Numbered from the stretch's first letter, positions 1 through 7,014 are shown. The stretch: DNA of 14,218 nt from Rhodospirillaceae bacterium (GCA_018660305.1 JABJKO010000206.1:1-14218); one strand, 5' to 3'. The notes: a model not told the origin generated them from the letters alone. Program-made: numbers and translations.

Positions 1-28
1 CCACCCACAGGATACTCGCGATGGGTGG
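1..28. repeat. inverted repeat at the left edge
   Basis: CCACCCA (1-7) and TGGGTGG (22-28) can form a 7-bp stem with a 14-nt loop. It sits about 50 nt before the DUF427 start codon and no T-run follows it. It may be the end of a hairpin belonging to an upstream transcript, or it may be chance. The window edge prevents a decision. Confidence 0.25.
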
Positions 29-65
29 CCGGGAGGGGGAGAGGGCCGGTGCGGAACAACTAAAG

Positions 66-71
66 AAGGAG
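66..71 (+). promoter_or_regulatory. ribosome binding site that fixes the DUF427 start
   Basis: AAGGAG lies 6 nt before the ATG at 78. The same frame is open back to an ATG at 21, but that codon has no comparable site at normal spacing. The protein family also begins near the second ATG. Confidence 0.7.
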
Positions 72-77
72 AGAACA

Positions 78-647
78 ATGGCGAAAGCCGTATGGAACGG
101 GGTGGTGTTGGCGGAAAGCGATGACATCGCCCATGTGGAAGGCAACGCCTATTTCCCCAAGGAACAGGTCAATTGGGGTTATCTGAAATTGAGCGGCGCA
201 CCGGACACCTTCTGCCACTGGAAGGGGTTCGCCAATTATTTCGACATCGTCGCCGGCGGTGAGGAAAGCGAGGGGGGGGCCTGGGAATACAGGGCGCCTT
301 ATGAGCAGTCCGATGCCATCCAGCACCGAATTGCGTTCTGGAAAGGCGTTGAGATCGAGGGCGCGCCGGAGGGACGTGGTCTGGTGGAACCCAGCCCCAG
401 CCTGCGCGATGGCAAGACCGGCTGGGAGGCGCTGTGCTGGCTGCTGCGCCATCCGCCCAAGACAGAACTGACCGCCGACGACGTTCAGGCAAACACCGAT
501 CTCACCGAGGAGACCTTCGACGCGGCCTGGCAGCAGACCGATGTCAAACGCTATGCCAAACGCTACCGCTGGACTTTGGAGGGCGGGAACGGTGCGCCGA
601 TCCGGCTGACCCAGGCGCCGGGGGAACCGGTAGCGGTGCACACATAG
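78..647 (+). CDS. DUF427 (NTP_transf_9) family protein with C-terminal extension
   Basis: The protein has 189 residues. Residues 1-94 match the DUF427 fold as I know it: the start MAKAVWNG, the EGNAYFP stretch (21-27), the core FCHWKGFANYFDI (45-57), a conserved Trp-x-Tyr (69-71) and the closing AFWKGVEIE (86-94). The molecular role of DUF427 is not established. Residues 95-189 are an extra segment that I do not recognise. It contains a Trp/Leu-rich helix (GWEALCWLLRHPP) and then an acidic threonine-rich stretch. Typical members are roughly 95 to 130 residues, so this one is long. The start at 78 is chosen for its strong ribosome binding site. The gene stands alone on the plus strand, facing the ychJ transcript. 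An eight-G run (272-279) lies inside the frame. Confidence 0.85.
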   Translation: MAKAVWNGVVLAESDDIAHVEGNAYFPKEQVNWGYLKLSGAPDTFCHWKGFANYFDIVAGGEESEGGAWEYRAPYEQSDAIQHRIAFWKGVEIEGAPEGRGLVEPSPSLRDGKTGWEALCWLLRHPPKTELTADDVQANTDLTEETFDAAWQQTDVKRYAKRYRWTLEGGNGAPIRLTQAPGEPVAVHT

Positions 648-680
648 GGAAATCGAATGTTGTGACAGCTTTGCTTGCCG

Positions 681-1178
681 TCAGGCGCCACAGCATTTCT
701 TGAATTTTTTACCGGAGCCGCACGGGCAGGGCTGGTTGCGGCCTATTTTTCCGGTGGGCGGCGGGTTCTTCCGGGCGGCGATGCCACCATCCACATAGAC
801 CCATTGTCCGTCCTCACGGCGGAAATTCGACCGTTCGCGGTGGATCAGAATATTGCCATCGTTCCTGTAGCGCGCCGCGAATTCGACCATGCCGGTCTGG
901 TCGTCCACACCACCGAGAGCGGTGCCGAGAATTTCCAGACCCACCCATTCCATCGACCGGGCTGTCTCTTTAGTCGCCGCCTGATCGAATTTTTCGCGGC
1001 GTTCCCGGACATAGGTGCGCTCGATGTGATCCAGATCGCCTTGAACAAACGCCGTGTAGCGGGACCGCATCAGAGCTTCCGCGGTTGGGGCCGCGATCTC
1101 GCCGCCAATGATCGGCCCGCAACATTCCGCTAACGGGACACCGGAGCCACAGGGACATCCATCGGTACGGGCGGCCAC
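681..1178 (-). CDS. ychJ: YchJ-family protein with two SEC-C zinc motifs
   Basis: This 165-residue protein has a SEC-C motif at each end: Cys8, Cys10, Cys19, Cys20 at the N-terminus and Cys151, Cys153, Cys162, Cys163 at the C-terminus. By analogy with SecA these should bind zinc. The middle is the NTF2-like YchJ domain, with the family stretch [18 protein letters not shown]. coli YchJ is about 152 residues and has the same layout; its biochemical role is unclear. The start is GTG at 1178. An in-frame TAG (1182-1184) lies just upstream and the first cysteine is at residue 8, so no other start fits. No good Shine-Dalgarno precedes it. It lies 13 nt behind the PNPOx-like gene on the same strand, so translation probably depends on coupling to that gene. 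Confidence 0.9.
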   Translation of the reverse strand: MAARTDGCPCGSGVPLAECCGPIIGGEIAAPTAEALMRSRYTAFVQGDLDHIERTYVRERREKFDQAATKETARSMEWVGLEILGTALGGVDDQTGMVEFAARYRNDGNILIHRERSNFRREDGQWVYVDGGIAARKNPPPTGKIGRNQPCPCGSGKKFKKCCGA

Positions 1179-1191
1179 GATCTATAGGGCT

Positions 1192-1623
1192 CTAGCGAAG
1201 CGACACGCCGCGCAGATTCTCGGCGCGGTCGAGGGTGATCACCACCGCGAAGCCTTCCTCGGCGCCGTCATGGTTGATTTCGCGTTCCTGAAGGAGTGTC
1301 CGGATCCTGTCGCGGTAGTCGCCGCGCTCATGGATTTCCGCCGTGCCGAAAAAGCGGAAGATGCCGCCGGGATGGTCGATCTCGCCCCGTTCGGCGGCGG
1401 CCTTGTTGCTGTAGACGACGGCCACTCTGGGATTATCCCGCAGATTGTCCAGCGACCCGCGCTTGGCCCGTTCCCAATAGGCCAGATGGTCGTCGTCGAG
1501 TACGATCATGCTGCCCTTGGGGCTGATATTGGGCCCTAAGTCGCCAATGGTCGCCAGCATGCAGACGCAATCGTCCTTATGGGCGTTGAAAATAAGATCT
1601 TTGATCTGCTGACTGAATGCCAT
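1192..1623 (-). CDS. pyridoxamine 5'-phosphate oxidase (PNPOx)-like, FMN-binding split-barrel protein
   Basis: This is a complete 143-residue small split-barrel protein. The family turn GPNISPKGSM (30-39) is followed by a beta strand with DDDHLAYWE and then NLRDNPRVAVV (60-70), which is typical of PNPOx-like proteins that bind FMN, F420 or haem. Which cofactor and substrate it uses cannot be read from the sequence. It is too short and too divergent to be called PdxH itself. The ATG has a strong site, GGGAGG, 7 nt upstream. It is the first gene of a two-gene unit with ychJ. A 16-bp tandem repeat lies about 33 to 64 nt upstream of its start codon. Confidence 0.85.
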   Translation of the reverse strand: MAFSQQIKDLIFNAHKDDCVCMLATIGDLGPNISPKGSMIVLDDDHLAYWERAKRGSLDNLRDNPRVAVVYSNKAAAERGEIDHPGGIFRFFGTAEIHERGDYRDRIRTLLQEREINHDGAEEGFAVVITLDRAENLRGVSLR

Positions 1624-1655
1624 AGTCCGGCCTCCCTGTGATTGGTCGTCACAGT

Positions 1656-1687
1656 CTTAACCGAAAAGGGGCATAACCGAAACGGGG
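1656..1687. repeat. tandem imperfect 16-bp direct repeat upstream of the PNPOx-like gene
   Basis: Two adjacent 16-mers, cttaaccgaaaagggg (1656-1671) and cataaccgaaacgggg (1672-1687), agree at 14 of 16 positions and share an exact TAACCGAAA core. They lie about 33 to 64 nt upstream of the ATG at 1623, where an operator would be expected. They may be a repeated regulator site; no regulator can be named from the sequence. Confidence 0.5.
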
Positions 1688-1707
1688 GGAGGTCAGGCTT
1701 ATATTGA

Positions 1708-1732
1708 GCCGGCGTTCACATGGCACGCCGGC
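1708..1732 (-). terminator. second GC hairpin downstream of the cold-shock gene
   Basis: GCCGGCG (1708-1714) pairs perfectly with CGCCGGC (1726-1732) around an 11-nt loop. Read on the minus strand, the hairpin is followed by CTCAATATAAG, which is AT-rich but not a U-tract. It could help to stop or trim the cold-shock transcript together with the hairpin at 1741-1768. Confidence 0.35.
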
Positions 1733-1740
1733 GAGCGGAT

Positions 1741-1768
1741 ACCGCCCCCAACAGAGGTTGGAGGCGGT
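1741..1768 (-). terminator. strong hairpin immediately downstream of the cold-shock gene
   Basis: ACCGCCCCCAAC (1741-1752) and GTTGGAGGCGGT (1757-1768) form a 12-bp stem around a 4-nt loop. On the minus-strand RNA one pair is G-U and the rest are Watson-Crick. It begins 21 nt after the stop codon at 1790-1792. No U-tract follows, so it may act as a 3'-end protecting hairpin or a poor intrinsic terminator. A smaller stem, AACCG/CGGTT (1775-1788) with a TTCG loop on the minus strand, lies between it and the stop codon. Confidence 0.55.
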
Positions 1769-1789
1769 GTCCTTAACCGCGAACGGTTG

Positions 1790-1999
1790 TTAGTCGACGA
1801 TGGACAGATTCTCGGCGGAAGATTTGCCGTTCTGTCCGGCCTGAAGCTCGTAAGAGACCTTCTGACCTTCGTTGAGTGTGCTCAGTCCGGCGCGCTCGAC
1901 GGCGGAGATGTGGACAAAGGCGTCACTTGAGCCGTCTTCCGGCTCGATGAAACCAAAACCCTTTGCCGGGTTGAACCATTTAACAGTACCAGTAGTCAT
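1790..1999 (-). CDS. CspA-family cold-shock protein
   Basis: The 69-residue protein is a single cold-shock domain, a five-stranded OB fold that binds single-stranded nucleic acid and typically melts RNA secondary structure. RNP1 is KGFGFI (13-18) and RNP2 is AFVHI (27-31). The start [16 protein letters not shown] is the family signature. Full length and the usual short C-terminus are present. The ATG has AGAGGA about 8 nt upstream. It stands as its own transcript, with a promoter near 2149-2176, a long leader and two hairpins behind. Which Csp paralogue it is, and whether it is induced by cold, cannot be decided from the sequence. Confidence 0.95.
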   Translation of the reverse strand: MTTGTVKWFNPAKGFGFIEPEDGSSDAFVHISAVERAGLSTLNEGQKVSYELQAGQNGKSSAENLSIVD

Positions 2000-2142
2000 A
2001 GAAATTTCCTCTAACAGGGAAGTGTAGTCCGTACCTCACACCATGTGATGGCACGGTCGGTTTAACGTTCACATTGTCGGGGGATAACTAAGCTACTCGG
2101 CGTACCGGCTGTTCAGGCAACACCTAACGATGCTTCACGTAT
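2000..2142 (-). promoter_or_regulatory. long 5' untranslated leader of the cold-shock gene
   Basis: From the predicted start site near 2142 to the ATG at 1999, the leader is about 140 nt with no credible small gene. Long structured leaders are known for cspA-type genes, where they act as RNA thermosensors. A short stem TCACA/TGTGA is centred near 2043, and the Shine-Dalgarno AGAGGA lies at the 3' end. I found no copy of the E. coli cold-box sequence. The remainder, up to 2233, contains the promoter and the tail of the Rieske transcript. Confidence 0.5.
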
Positions 2143-2148
2143 GGGTCC

Positions 2149-2176
2149 TATATAATGGTTTCCCGGAATAAGTCAA
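2149..2176 (-). promoter_or_regulatory. predicted sigma-70-type promoter of the cold-shock gene
   Basis: On the minus strand TTGACT (2171-2176) and TATATA (2149-2154) are separated by 16 nt. The -35 matches consensus at 5 of 6 positions. Transcription would start near 2142. Confidence 0.6.
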
Positions 2177-2233
2177 TGATCTGTGCTGATGCAAGTTGCG
2201 AGGGAAAAGGTGAGTGTGGCAGGCAGACGCCCT

Positions 2234-3505
2234 CTACCATTTGGCCTTCAAACCATCTTCCATGGCTTCGCGCCAGTCAGCATCGGCGGGGATGACCATG
2301 TCATAGGGGCGCATGGCGCGGTAGCTGGCGGGGTCGATGCCGGGCGGCTCGTCGCCACGTTCCACGGCGCGGGTGGCGTCGAGTAGGATCTTGCGCATCT
2401 CGATTACCGCCTTGTCCGATGTGCCGAGATATTCCTTGGTGCGGTCGACGATGGTCTCCATACCCTCCTGGATACCGGCATCCTGGGTGCCGACGCCGGT
2501 GATGCCGGTGAAAGTTCGCGTCTTCTGCAGTTCGCGGTCGATCATGTGGTCGTTGCTTGGGTTGCGTTTGAGAACGAAGGTGTCCGGGATGAAATCGTCC
2601 TTGCCGCGCCCGGCGCGCTTCTCGTCCTTCTCGGCAAACTCGGGCGTGATGGGCACGCTTTCGTCGTCGCCATACATCCAGCTCCAGGTATAGATCTGGT
2701 TGTCGTCGATGGGCACCCAGAAATGGCCGTCGATCTTGGGCACGTCGCTGCGCCCGCCGCTATCGTCGGAAATGTCGCCCCGCATCTGCAGGAACGGCAT
2801 CACGTACTGATAGACCCGCACATAGCGCTTGTCCTCCGGCAGCCTGCGGATGGACACATAGGAATAGCCGTAATCGGTGGGGTAGACATCAATGGACGGG
2901 CGCGTATCGCTGTTCCGCACCGTCGCGTTATTGCCCATGACGTTGTTGTGCAGAAACGACGAATGGCCGGTATCGAGACCGCCTTCCAGCGCCTGCAGAT
3001 AGTTGCTCGCCTGATAGACTTTCGAGACATGGCGATGGGTCGCAGGGGCTCGCATCCATTCGAAATCCGGTGGAGGCGGTTTGTACTCCGCCGGTCCCAA
3101 ATACGCCCAGATGACGCCGCCTGCCTCCAGGGTCGGGTATGCAAGAAGGTGCGCCTTGTCGCGCATGGGGTTGCCCGGTGGCTCATTTGGCAGATCCAGG
3201 CAATTGCCGTCCACGTCGAATTTCCAGCCATGATAGACGCAGCGGATGCCACATTCTTCATTGCGGCCATAAAACAAAGGCGCGCGGCGGTGCGGGCAAT
3301 AGGCATCCACAAGCCCGATGCGGCCGTCCGTATCGCGGAACGCTACCAGATCTTCGCCCAACAACCGCACCCGGAGGGGAGCGCCGTCGCGCTCTTCCAG
3401 TTCCCCCGACAGCAGCGTTGGCTGCCAGTACCTCCGGAGCGTCTCGCCCATGGGGGTGCCTGGCCCGACCCGGCACAGTCTCTCATTGTCTTCATGGCTC
3501 AACAT
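2234..3505 (-). CDS. Rieske non-haem iron oxygenase, phthalate 4,5-dioxygenase type
   Basis: This is a single-component-type oxygenase subunit of 423 residues. The Rieske [2Fe-2S] ligands are Cys70, His72, Cys89 and His92, in CPHR and CVYHGW. The mononuclear iron site shows Asp178, His181 and His186 with the 3/5 spacing of the family. The C-terminal part has QEGMETIVDRTKEYLG, typical of the phthalate oxygenase/VanA branch. The N-terminus (RRYWQP, GEDLVAFRDTDGR) also resembles phthalate 4,5-dioxygenase. It should hydroxylate or demethylate an aromatic or cyclic acid using electrons from a separate reductase, which is not in this window. GGAG lies 7 nt before the ATG. It follows the alpha/beta hydrolase gene by 21 nt, so the two are probably co-transcribed. 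The exact substrate is unknown. Confidence 0.9.
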   Translation of the reverse strand: MLSHEDNERLCRVGPGTPMGETLRRYWQPTLLSGELEERDGAPLRVRLLGEDLVAFRDTDGRIGLVDAYCPHRRAPLFYGRNEECGIRCVYHGWKFDVDGNCLDLPNEPPGNPMRDKAHLLAYPTLEAGGVIWAYLGPAEYKPPPPDFEWMRAPATHRHVSKVYQASNYLQALEGGLDTGHSSFLHNNVMGNNATVRNSDTRPSIDVYPTDYGYSYVSIRRLPEDKRYVRVYQYVMPFLQMRGDISDDSGGRSDVPKIDGHFWVPIDDNQIYTWSWMYGDDESVPITPEFAEKDEKRAGRGKDDFIPDTFVLKRNPSNDHMIDRELQKTRTFTGITGVGTQDAGIQEGMETIVDRTKEYLGTSDKAVIEMRKILLDATRAVERGDEPPGIDPASYRAMRPYDMVIPADADWREAMEDGLKAKW

Positions 3506-3526
3506 GTTATCGCTCCGCGGTCCGGT

Positions 3527-4399
3527 CTAGCTGTTCATCATAACCCAGTTCTTGAGCACGGCATTGAATTCCTCCGGGTGCTCGCGATAGGTGAAGTGGC
3601 CGGATTTGTTGAAGATGTGCATCTGGGACCGTGGTTCGGTCTCGGCAATCATGTCAAACAACATGTGGCCGCGATCGATGGTGGCGGTGGGATCGTTATG
3701 GCTCCAGATCAGCAGGGTCGGCTTCTGCATGCCGCGCGTCTTGATAATTTCATGCGTCTCCGCCTTCTGCTTTTTTAGATGCGCGGTGTAGGGAGAGTTA
3801 GGTACTTCGACGATGGCGAACGCCTCCTTGTATTTGTCGGTGGCGGCCACGGCGGTGACCGCGTCGAGCCATTCATCATCAATGTGGTCGTGCCCATAGG
3901 AATAACGTTTGAGCACCCATTCCTGTGACTCGCGCGACAGATGCGGGTCGGGCGCGTCGGCCATGATTTCTTCCATGGGGGTGGTGCCGGGCGACAGCGT
4001 GCCGCTGTCGATCAGGATGCAGGTCTTGATCACGTCGGGGTAATCCAGCGTCGTCCTGCAGGCGATATAGCCGCCCCGCGAATGGCCCACCAGATGCACG
4101 TCCTTGAGGCCCAGGGTCCGGATAAAGGCATGCACATGGTCGACCACGGCGGCCATGGTGTAATCCTCAACCCGCTTGGGGTTGTCGGTCATACCCTGGC
4201 CCAGCCGGTCGAGCGCGATGACATGGCCCCATTCGGCCAGTCCCTGGAAGTTACGGCTCCAATTGGCGGCATGGTCGGCGCTGAAATCGGCGCCGAAATA
4301 AGAACCGTGCAGCAGGATCACCGTCTCGCCCGCGCCTTTTTCGAAATAGCGGGTGCGGACGCCGTCCACATCGACCCATTTTTCGTTGCTTAGCCCCAT
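3527..4399 (-). CDS. alpha/beta-fold hydrolase
   Basis: The 290-residue protein has all the landmarks of the fold: the oxyanion-hole motif LLHGS (29-33), DRLGQG (64-69), the nucleophile elbow GHSRGG with Ser107, an acid candidate in WSHNDPT, and the catalytic His in KSGHFTYREHPEEF near the C-terminus. It resembles enzymes that cleave C-C or ester bonds in aromatic catabolism (MhpC/BphD-like), but the substrate is not readable. The frame is open 35 codons further upstream, to 4504. I chose the ATG at 4399 because GGGGAG lies 7 nt before it and the homologous region starts there; the longer form would also overlap the divergent gene. It is the first gene of the unit with the Rieske oxygenase. 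Confidence 0.9.
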   Translation of the reverse strand: MGLSNEKWVDVDGVRTRYFEKGAGETVILLHGSYFGADFSADHAANWSRNFQGLAEWGHVIALDRLGQGMTDNPKRVEDYTMAAVVDHVHAFIRTLGLKDVHLVGHSRGGYIACRTTLDYPDVIKTCILIDSGTLSPGTTPMEEIMADAPDPHLSRESQEWVLKRYSYGHDHIDDEWLDAVTAVAATDKYKEAFAIVEVPNSPYTAHLKKQKAETHEIIKTRGMQKPTLLIWSHNDPTATIDRGHMLFDMIAETEPRSQMHIFNKSGHFTYREHPEEFNAVLKNWVMMNS

Positions 4400-4406
4400 A
4401 CCGTGT

Positions 4407-4476
4407 CTCCCCGTTTCTTTTGTGTGTTTGCGGTTGCGCGCCGCCCTTATCACGAGGATCATTTCGCTCCCCGTTT
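4407..4476. repeat. 10-bp direct repeat in the divergent intergenic region
   Basis: CTCCCCGTTT occurs at 4407-4416 and again at 4467-4476, 60 bp apart. It lies between the divergent hydrolase and MmgE/PrpD genes. The first copy contains the hydrolase ribosome binding site read on the minus strand, and the second lies just before that of the MmgE/PrpD gene. It may be a shared regulator site or chance. I see no convincing -35/-10 pair in the 94-nt gap. Confidence 0.3.
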
Positions 4477-4493
4477 TTGTCAAGGAGCCTACC

Positions 4494-5876
4494 ATGGACG
4501 GCAATCATACACAGGCGCTGGCCGAATTCGCCGCAGAGCTGTGCTATGAGGATTTGCCCGCGCCGGTGGTTGAGACAGTCAAACACATCATCCTCGATTC
4601 ACTGGGCTGTGCCCTGGCCGCGACCACGCTGGGCGATGGCTGCGCCGAATCCATCGCGGTGATGGAACGGCTGGGTGGCCCGGCCGACAGCACTATTCTC
4701 GGGACGGCTAAAAAAGTCGCGGCGCCCAACGCAGCCTTTGCCAACGGCGCGCTGGTGCATGCGCTGAATTATGATCCCATTGGAACAAATATCGGCCATG
4801 TGGGCGTGGTCAGCCTTGCTGCACCGTTGGCTGCCGCCGAGGCGGTGGGCGGCCAAACTGGCCGGGATCTCATCGTCGCCTGCGCGGTGGCCGCAGAAGT
4901 GACCGCGCGGGTTATCTCCGCCGTGTCGCGCACCGGCCGGCGGCCCAGTGAAACTTTCCTGTCCGGCCAGCTCCTGACTTACTTCGGCGCGGCCGCCGGG
5001 GCGGGTCGGGCGTTTGGACTGGACGCCAAGGACATGGAAAACGCCTTCGGGCTTGCCATGATGCAAATGGCGGGGTCGCGCCAGATCACCATGGGCGGCG
5101 ATCCGCCGGCCAAGGCGATCTATGGCGCCTTTCCCAACCAGGCGGGGGTTCAGGCTGCTTTGCTGGCTCGGGCGGGTCTTACCGCTGACGTGGACGTGTT
5201 TGGTGAGCCTGCTGGGTTGTATCCGGCGATCTATGGCGGTGGCTGCGACACGGAGGCGCTGGTGGAAAACCTAGGGGACGAATTTTTTCTCACCCAGGTG
5301 GGCTTCAAGCCCTGGCCGACCAGCAATCAACTCCATCCCGCCATCGAAGCGGCGATCGAGATTGCAGCGGGCGGGCTCGATGTTGGTGACATAAAGGCAA
5401 TCGAAATTACAGTGCCCACCAACCGGGAAAACTGGTGTGCGCCGCTGAAAGAACGGCAACGTCCCAAAAATGCCGCAGCGGCAGCCAACAGCATTCCGTT
5501 CTGTGTGGCCAAGGCGCTGGTCCATGGCGATGTGACGCTGAGCGACGTGACGGCGGTGGGCCTGACGGACGAAGCTGCTCTCGCCGCGGCTGCTCGAACT
5601 TCTTATGGATTGGACGATCAAATACGAGGCGCGAAGATCCGCGTGGTCATGAATAGCGGTGCATCACATAACGCGCATATTGAGGACGGGCTGGGCTCTT
5701 CCGAGCGGCCTATTTCGGTCGACAGACTCACCGAAAAATTTCGTGATTGTTGTCGTAACGGGGCGACCGGTCTGTCGGGAGAACGGATCGATGCTCTGGT
5801 GGCATTGGTTGGTACGTTCGAACGGCAGGACGATATCGATTATTTTGTCGCGCTAGCTGGCGGTGACGCCATTTGA
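4494..5876 (+). CDS. MmgE/PrpD family protein with altered active-site motifs
   Basis: The 460-residue protein is full length for the family that includes 2-methylcitrate dehydratase and cis-aconitate decarboxylase. The family start (DLPAPVVETVKHIILDSLG, 20-38), NGALVHAL (84-91), FGAAAGAGRAFGL (164-176) and the KPWP segment with a later LHPAIEAA helix support this. Several usual active-site residues differ. The common HALDYDD motif reads HALNYDP (89-95), and the His usually before the FGAAA helix is Leu156. His102 and the Lys of the AKAIYGA segment are kept. It may therefore act on another substrate. AAGGAG (4482-4487) fixes the ATG at 4494, although the frame is open from 4353. It probably heads an operon with the binding protein 68 to 74 nt downstream. 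Confidence 0.88.
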   Translation: MDGNHTQALAEFAAELCYEDLPAPVVETVKHIILDSLGCALAATTLGDGCAESIAVMERLGGPADSTILGTAKKVAAPNAAFANGALVHALNYDPIGTNIGHVGVVSLAAPLAAAEAVGGQTGRDLIVACAVAAEVTARVISAVSRTGRRPSETFLSGQLLTYFGAAAGAGRAFGLDAKDMENAFGLAMMQMAGSRQITMGGDPPAKAIYGAFPNQAGVQAALLARAGLTADVDVFGEPAGLYPAIYGGGCDTEALVENLGDEFFLTQVGFKPWPTSNQLHPAIEAAIEIAAGGLDVGDIKAIEITVPTNRENWCAPLKERQRPKNAAAAANSIPFCVAKALVHGDVTLSDVTAVGLTDEAALAAAARTSYGLDDQIRGAKIRVVMNSGASHNAHIEDGLGSSERPISVDRLTEKFRDCCRNGATGLSGERIDALVALVGTFERQDDIDYFVALAGGDAI

Positions 5877-5950
5877 CCCGTCCTACGTGCCGTGTCAGAG
5901 TTTGGTCAATAACAAGATAAATATAGAAACTAATTAGGGAGCATATGAGG

Positions 5951-6979
5951 ATGAATATCAAATTTTTGAGTTTGGCCGCCGCTATGGCCTTTGTTATGCC
6001 GCAGGCCGCTAGTGCCGATGCGGTCTCTGATTTTTATGACGGCAAGACCGTTAGGGTCGTCATCGGCGCCAGCATGGGCGGCTCCTATGGCATTTATGCC
6101 CAAATATTGTCGCGGCATGTAACCAAACACCTGCCAGGCGCCCCGACCGTTGTTGTGCAGTCGATGCCGGGAAGTGGCGGCAACAAGGCGATGAACTACA
6201 CAACCAACGCCGGAGCACAGGATGGCAGCTCGGTCTCTATCGTGCAGATCAGCGTCGCGCTGGAATCGCTGTTCAACCCGAAGGCTCGCTTTAACGCCAA
6301 GAACTATAAATATATCGGTCGGTTCGCCGACGCGAACATCGTGGCGACTGCCCATAAGCGTTCCGGAATGAAAAGCTGGGCAGACGCAAAAACCAAAGTC
6401 TTCAATTACGGGTCGATCGGCCGTCGCAACGTCACCTATATCGGCGCCGCGGTGATGAATATGTTTGGCGGAGCCAAGTTCAAGATAATCAGCGGCTATC
6501 GCGGCACCAAGACGTCTTATCTGGCAATGGAACGGGGCGAACTCGACGCTGCCGCCACCAGTTGGACGACGCTGAATGTCAGGCATGCTAAAGAATTGAA
6601 GGATGGTACCTTTGTCCCGATTTTGCAGTTGACGAGAAAGCGTACGTCTTACTTGCCGAATACGCCGGCAATTACCGAATTCGGCACAAGCAAGGGCGAG
6701 AAGACCTTCGTGGAAATAGTTGGTGTCGGTGCCGAAATCGGCCGGACCCTGGCGGGACCGCCCGGCATGCCCAAGCATCTGGTGACGGCCTGGCGAAAGG
6801 CCTTTACCGCAACCATGAACGATCAGGCTTTTGTCACCGACATTACAAAACGCAAATCTCGACTTAATCCGCAGACCGGCGCGCAGATGACCGAGATTGT
6901 GAACAGCGTAATGAATTTGCCCAAGGCTGACATCGCTGCCGCGGACGTAGTTTACCAGAAGCTGCTCAAGGCTAAATAA
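5951..6979 (+). CDS. periplasmic tripartite tricarboxylate transporter binding protein (TctC/Bug-type)
   Basis: The 342-residue secreted solute-binding protein starts with a signal peptide (about 1-22, cleavage after Ala-Ser-Ala). The mature start DFYDGKTVRVVIG, the loop MPGSGGNKAMNY and the late motif LAGPPGMPKHLV are typical of the family. It should capture an organic acid in the periplasm and hand it to a TctA/TctB permease, neither of which is here. The ligand loop, usually GGxYD, reads GGSYG, so the conserved Asp is Gly47. AGGGAG (5936-5941) is 9 nt before the ATG at 5951 and only 3 nt before an alternative in-frame ATG at 5945, so I prefer 5951. In known aromatic systems TphC- and IphC-type members bind terephthalate or isophthalate, which fits the neighbours but is not proof. 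Confidence 0.9.
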   Translation: MNIKFLSLAAAMAFVMPQAASADAVSDFYDGKTVRVVIGASMGGSYGIYAQILSRHVTKHLPGAPTVVVQSMPGSGGNKAMNYTTNAGAQDGSSVSIVQISVALESLFNPKARFNAKNYKYIGRFADANIVATAHKRSGMKSWADAKTKVFNYGSIGRRNVTYIGAAVMNMFGGAKFKIISGYRGTKTSYLAMERGELDAAATSWTTLNVRHAKELKDGTFVPILQLTRKRTSYLPNTPAITEFGTSKGEKTFVEIVGVGAEIGRTLAGPPGMPKHLVTAWRKAFTATMNDQAFVTDITKRKSRLNPQTGAQMTEIVNSVMNLPKADIAAADVVYQKLLKAK

Positions 6980-7014
6980 TCCCGGCTTTGGCTGGACTTT
7001 CAGACGTCCTGAGA

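Noticed and set aside
2151..2156. TATAAT on the plus strand as a promoter
   Set aside because: There is no acceptable -35 at 16-18 nt and no plus-strand gene downstream. The same bases serve the minus-strand cold-shock promoter.
2546..3778. Long plus-strand open frame of about 410 codons opposite the Rieske and hydrolase genes
   Set aside because: It runs antisense across two clearly conserved genes and their junction, has no family motif, and is explained by high GC content.
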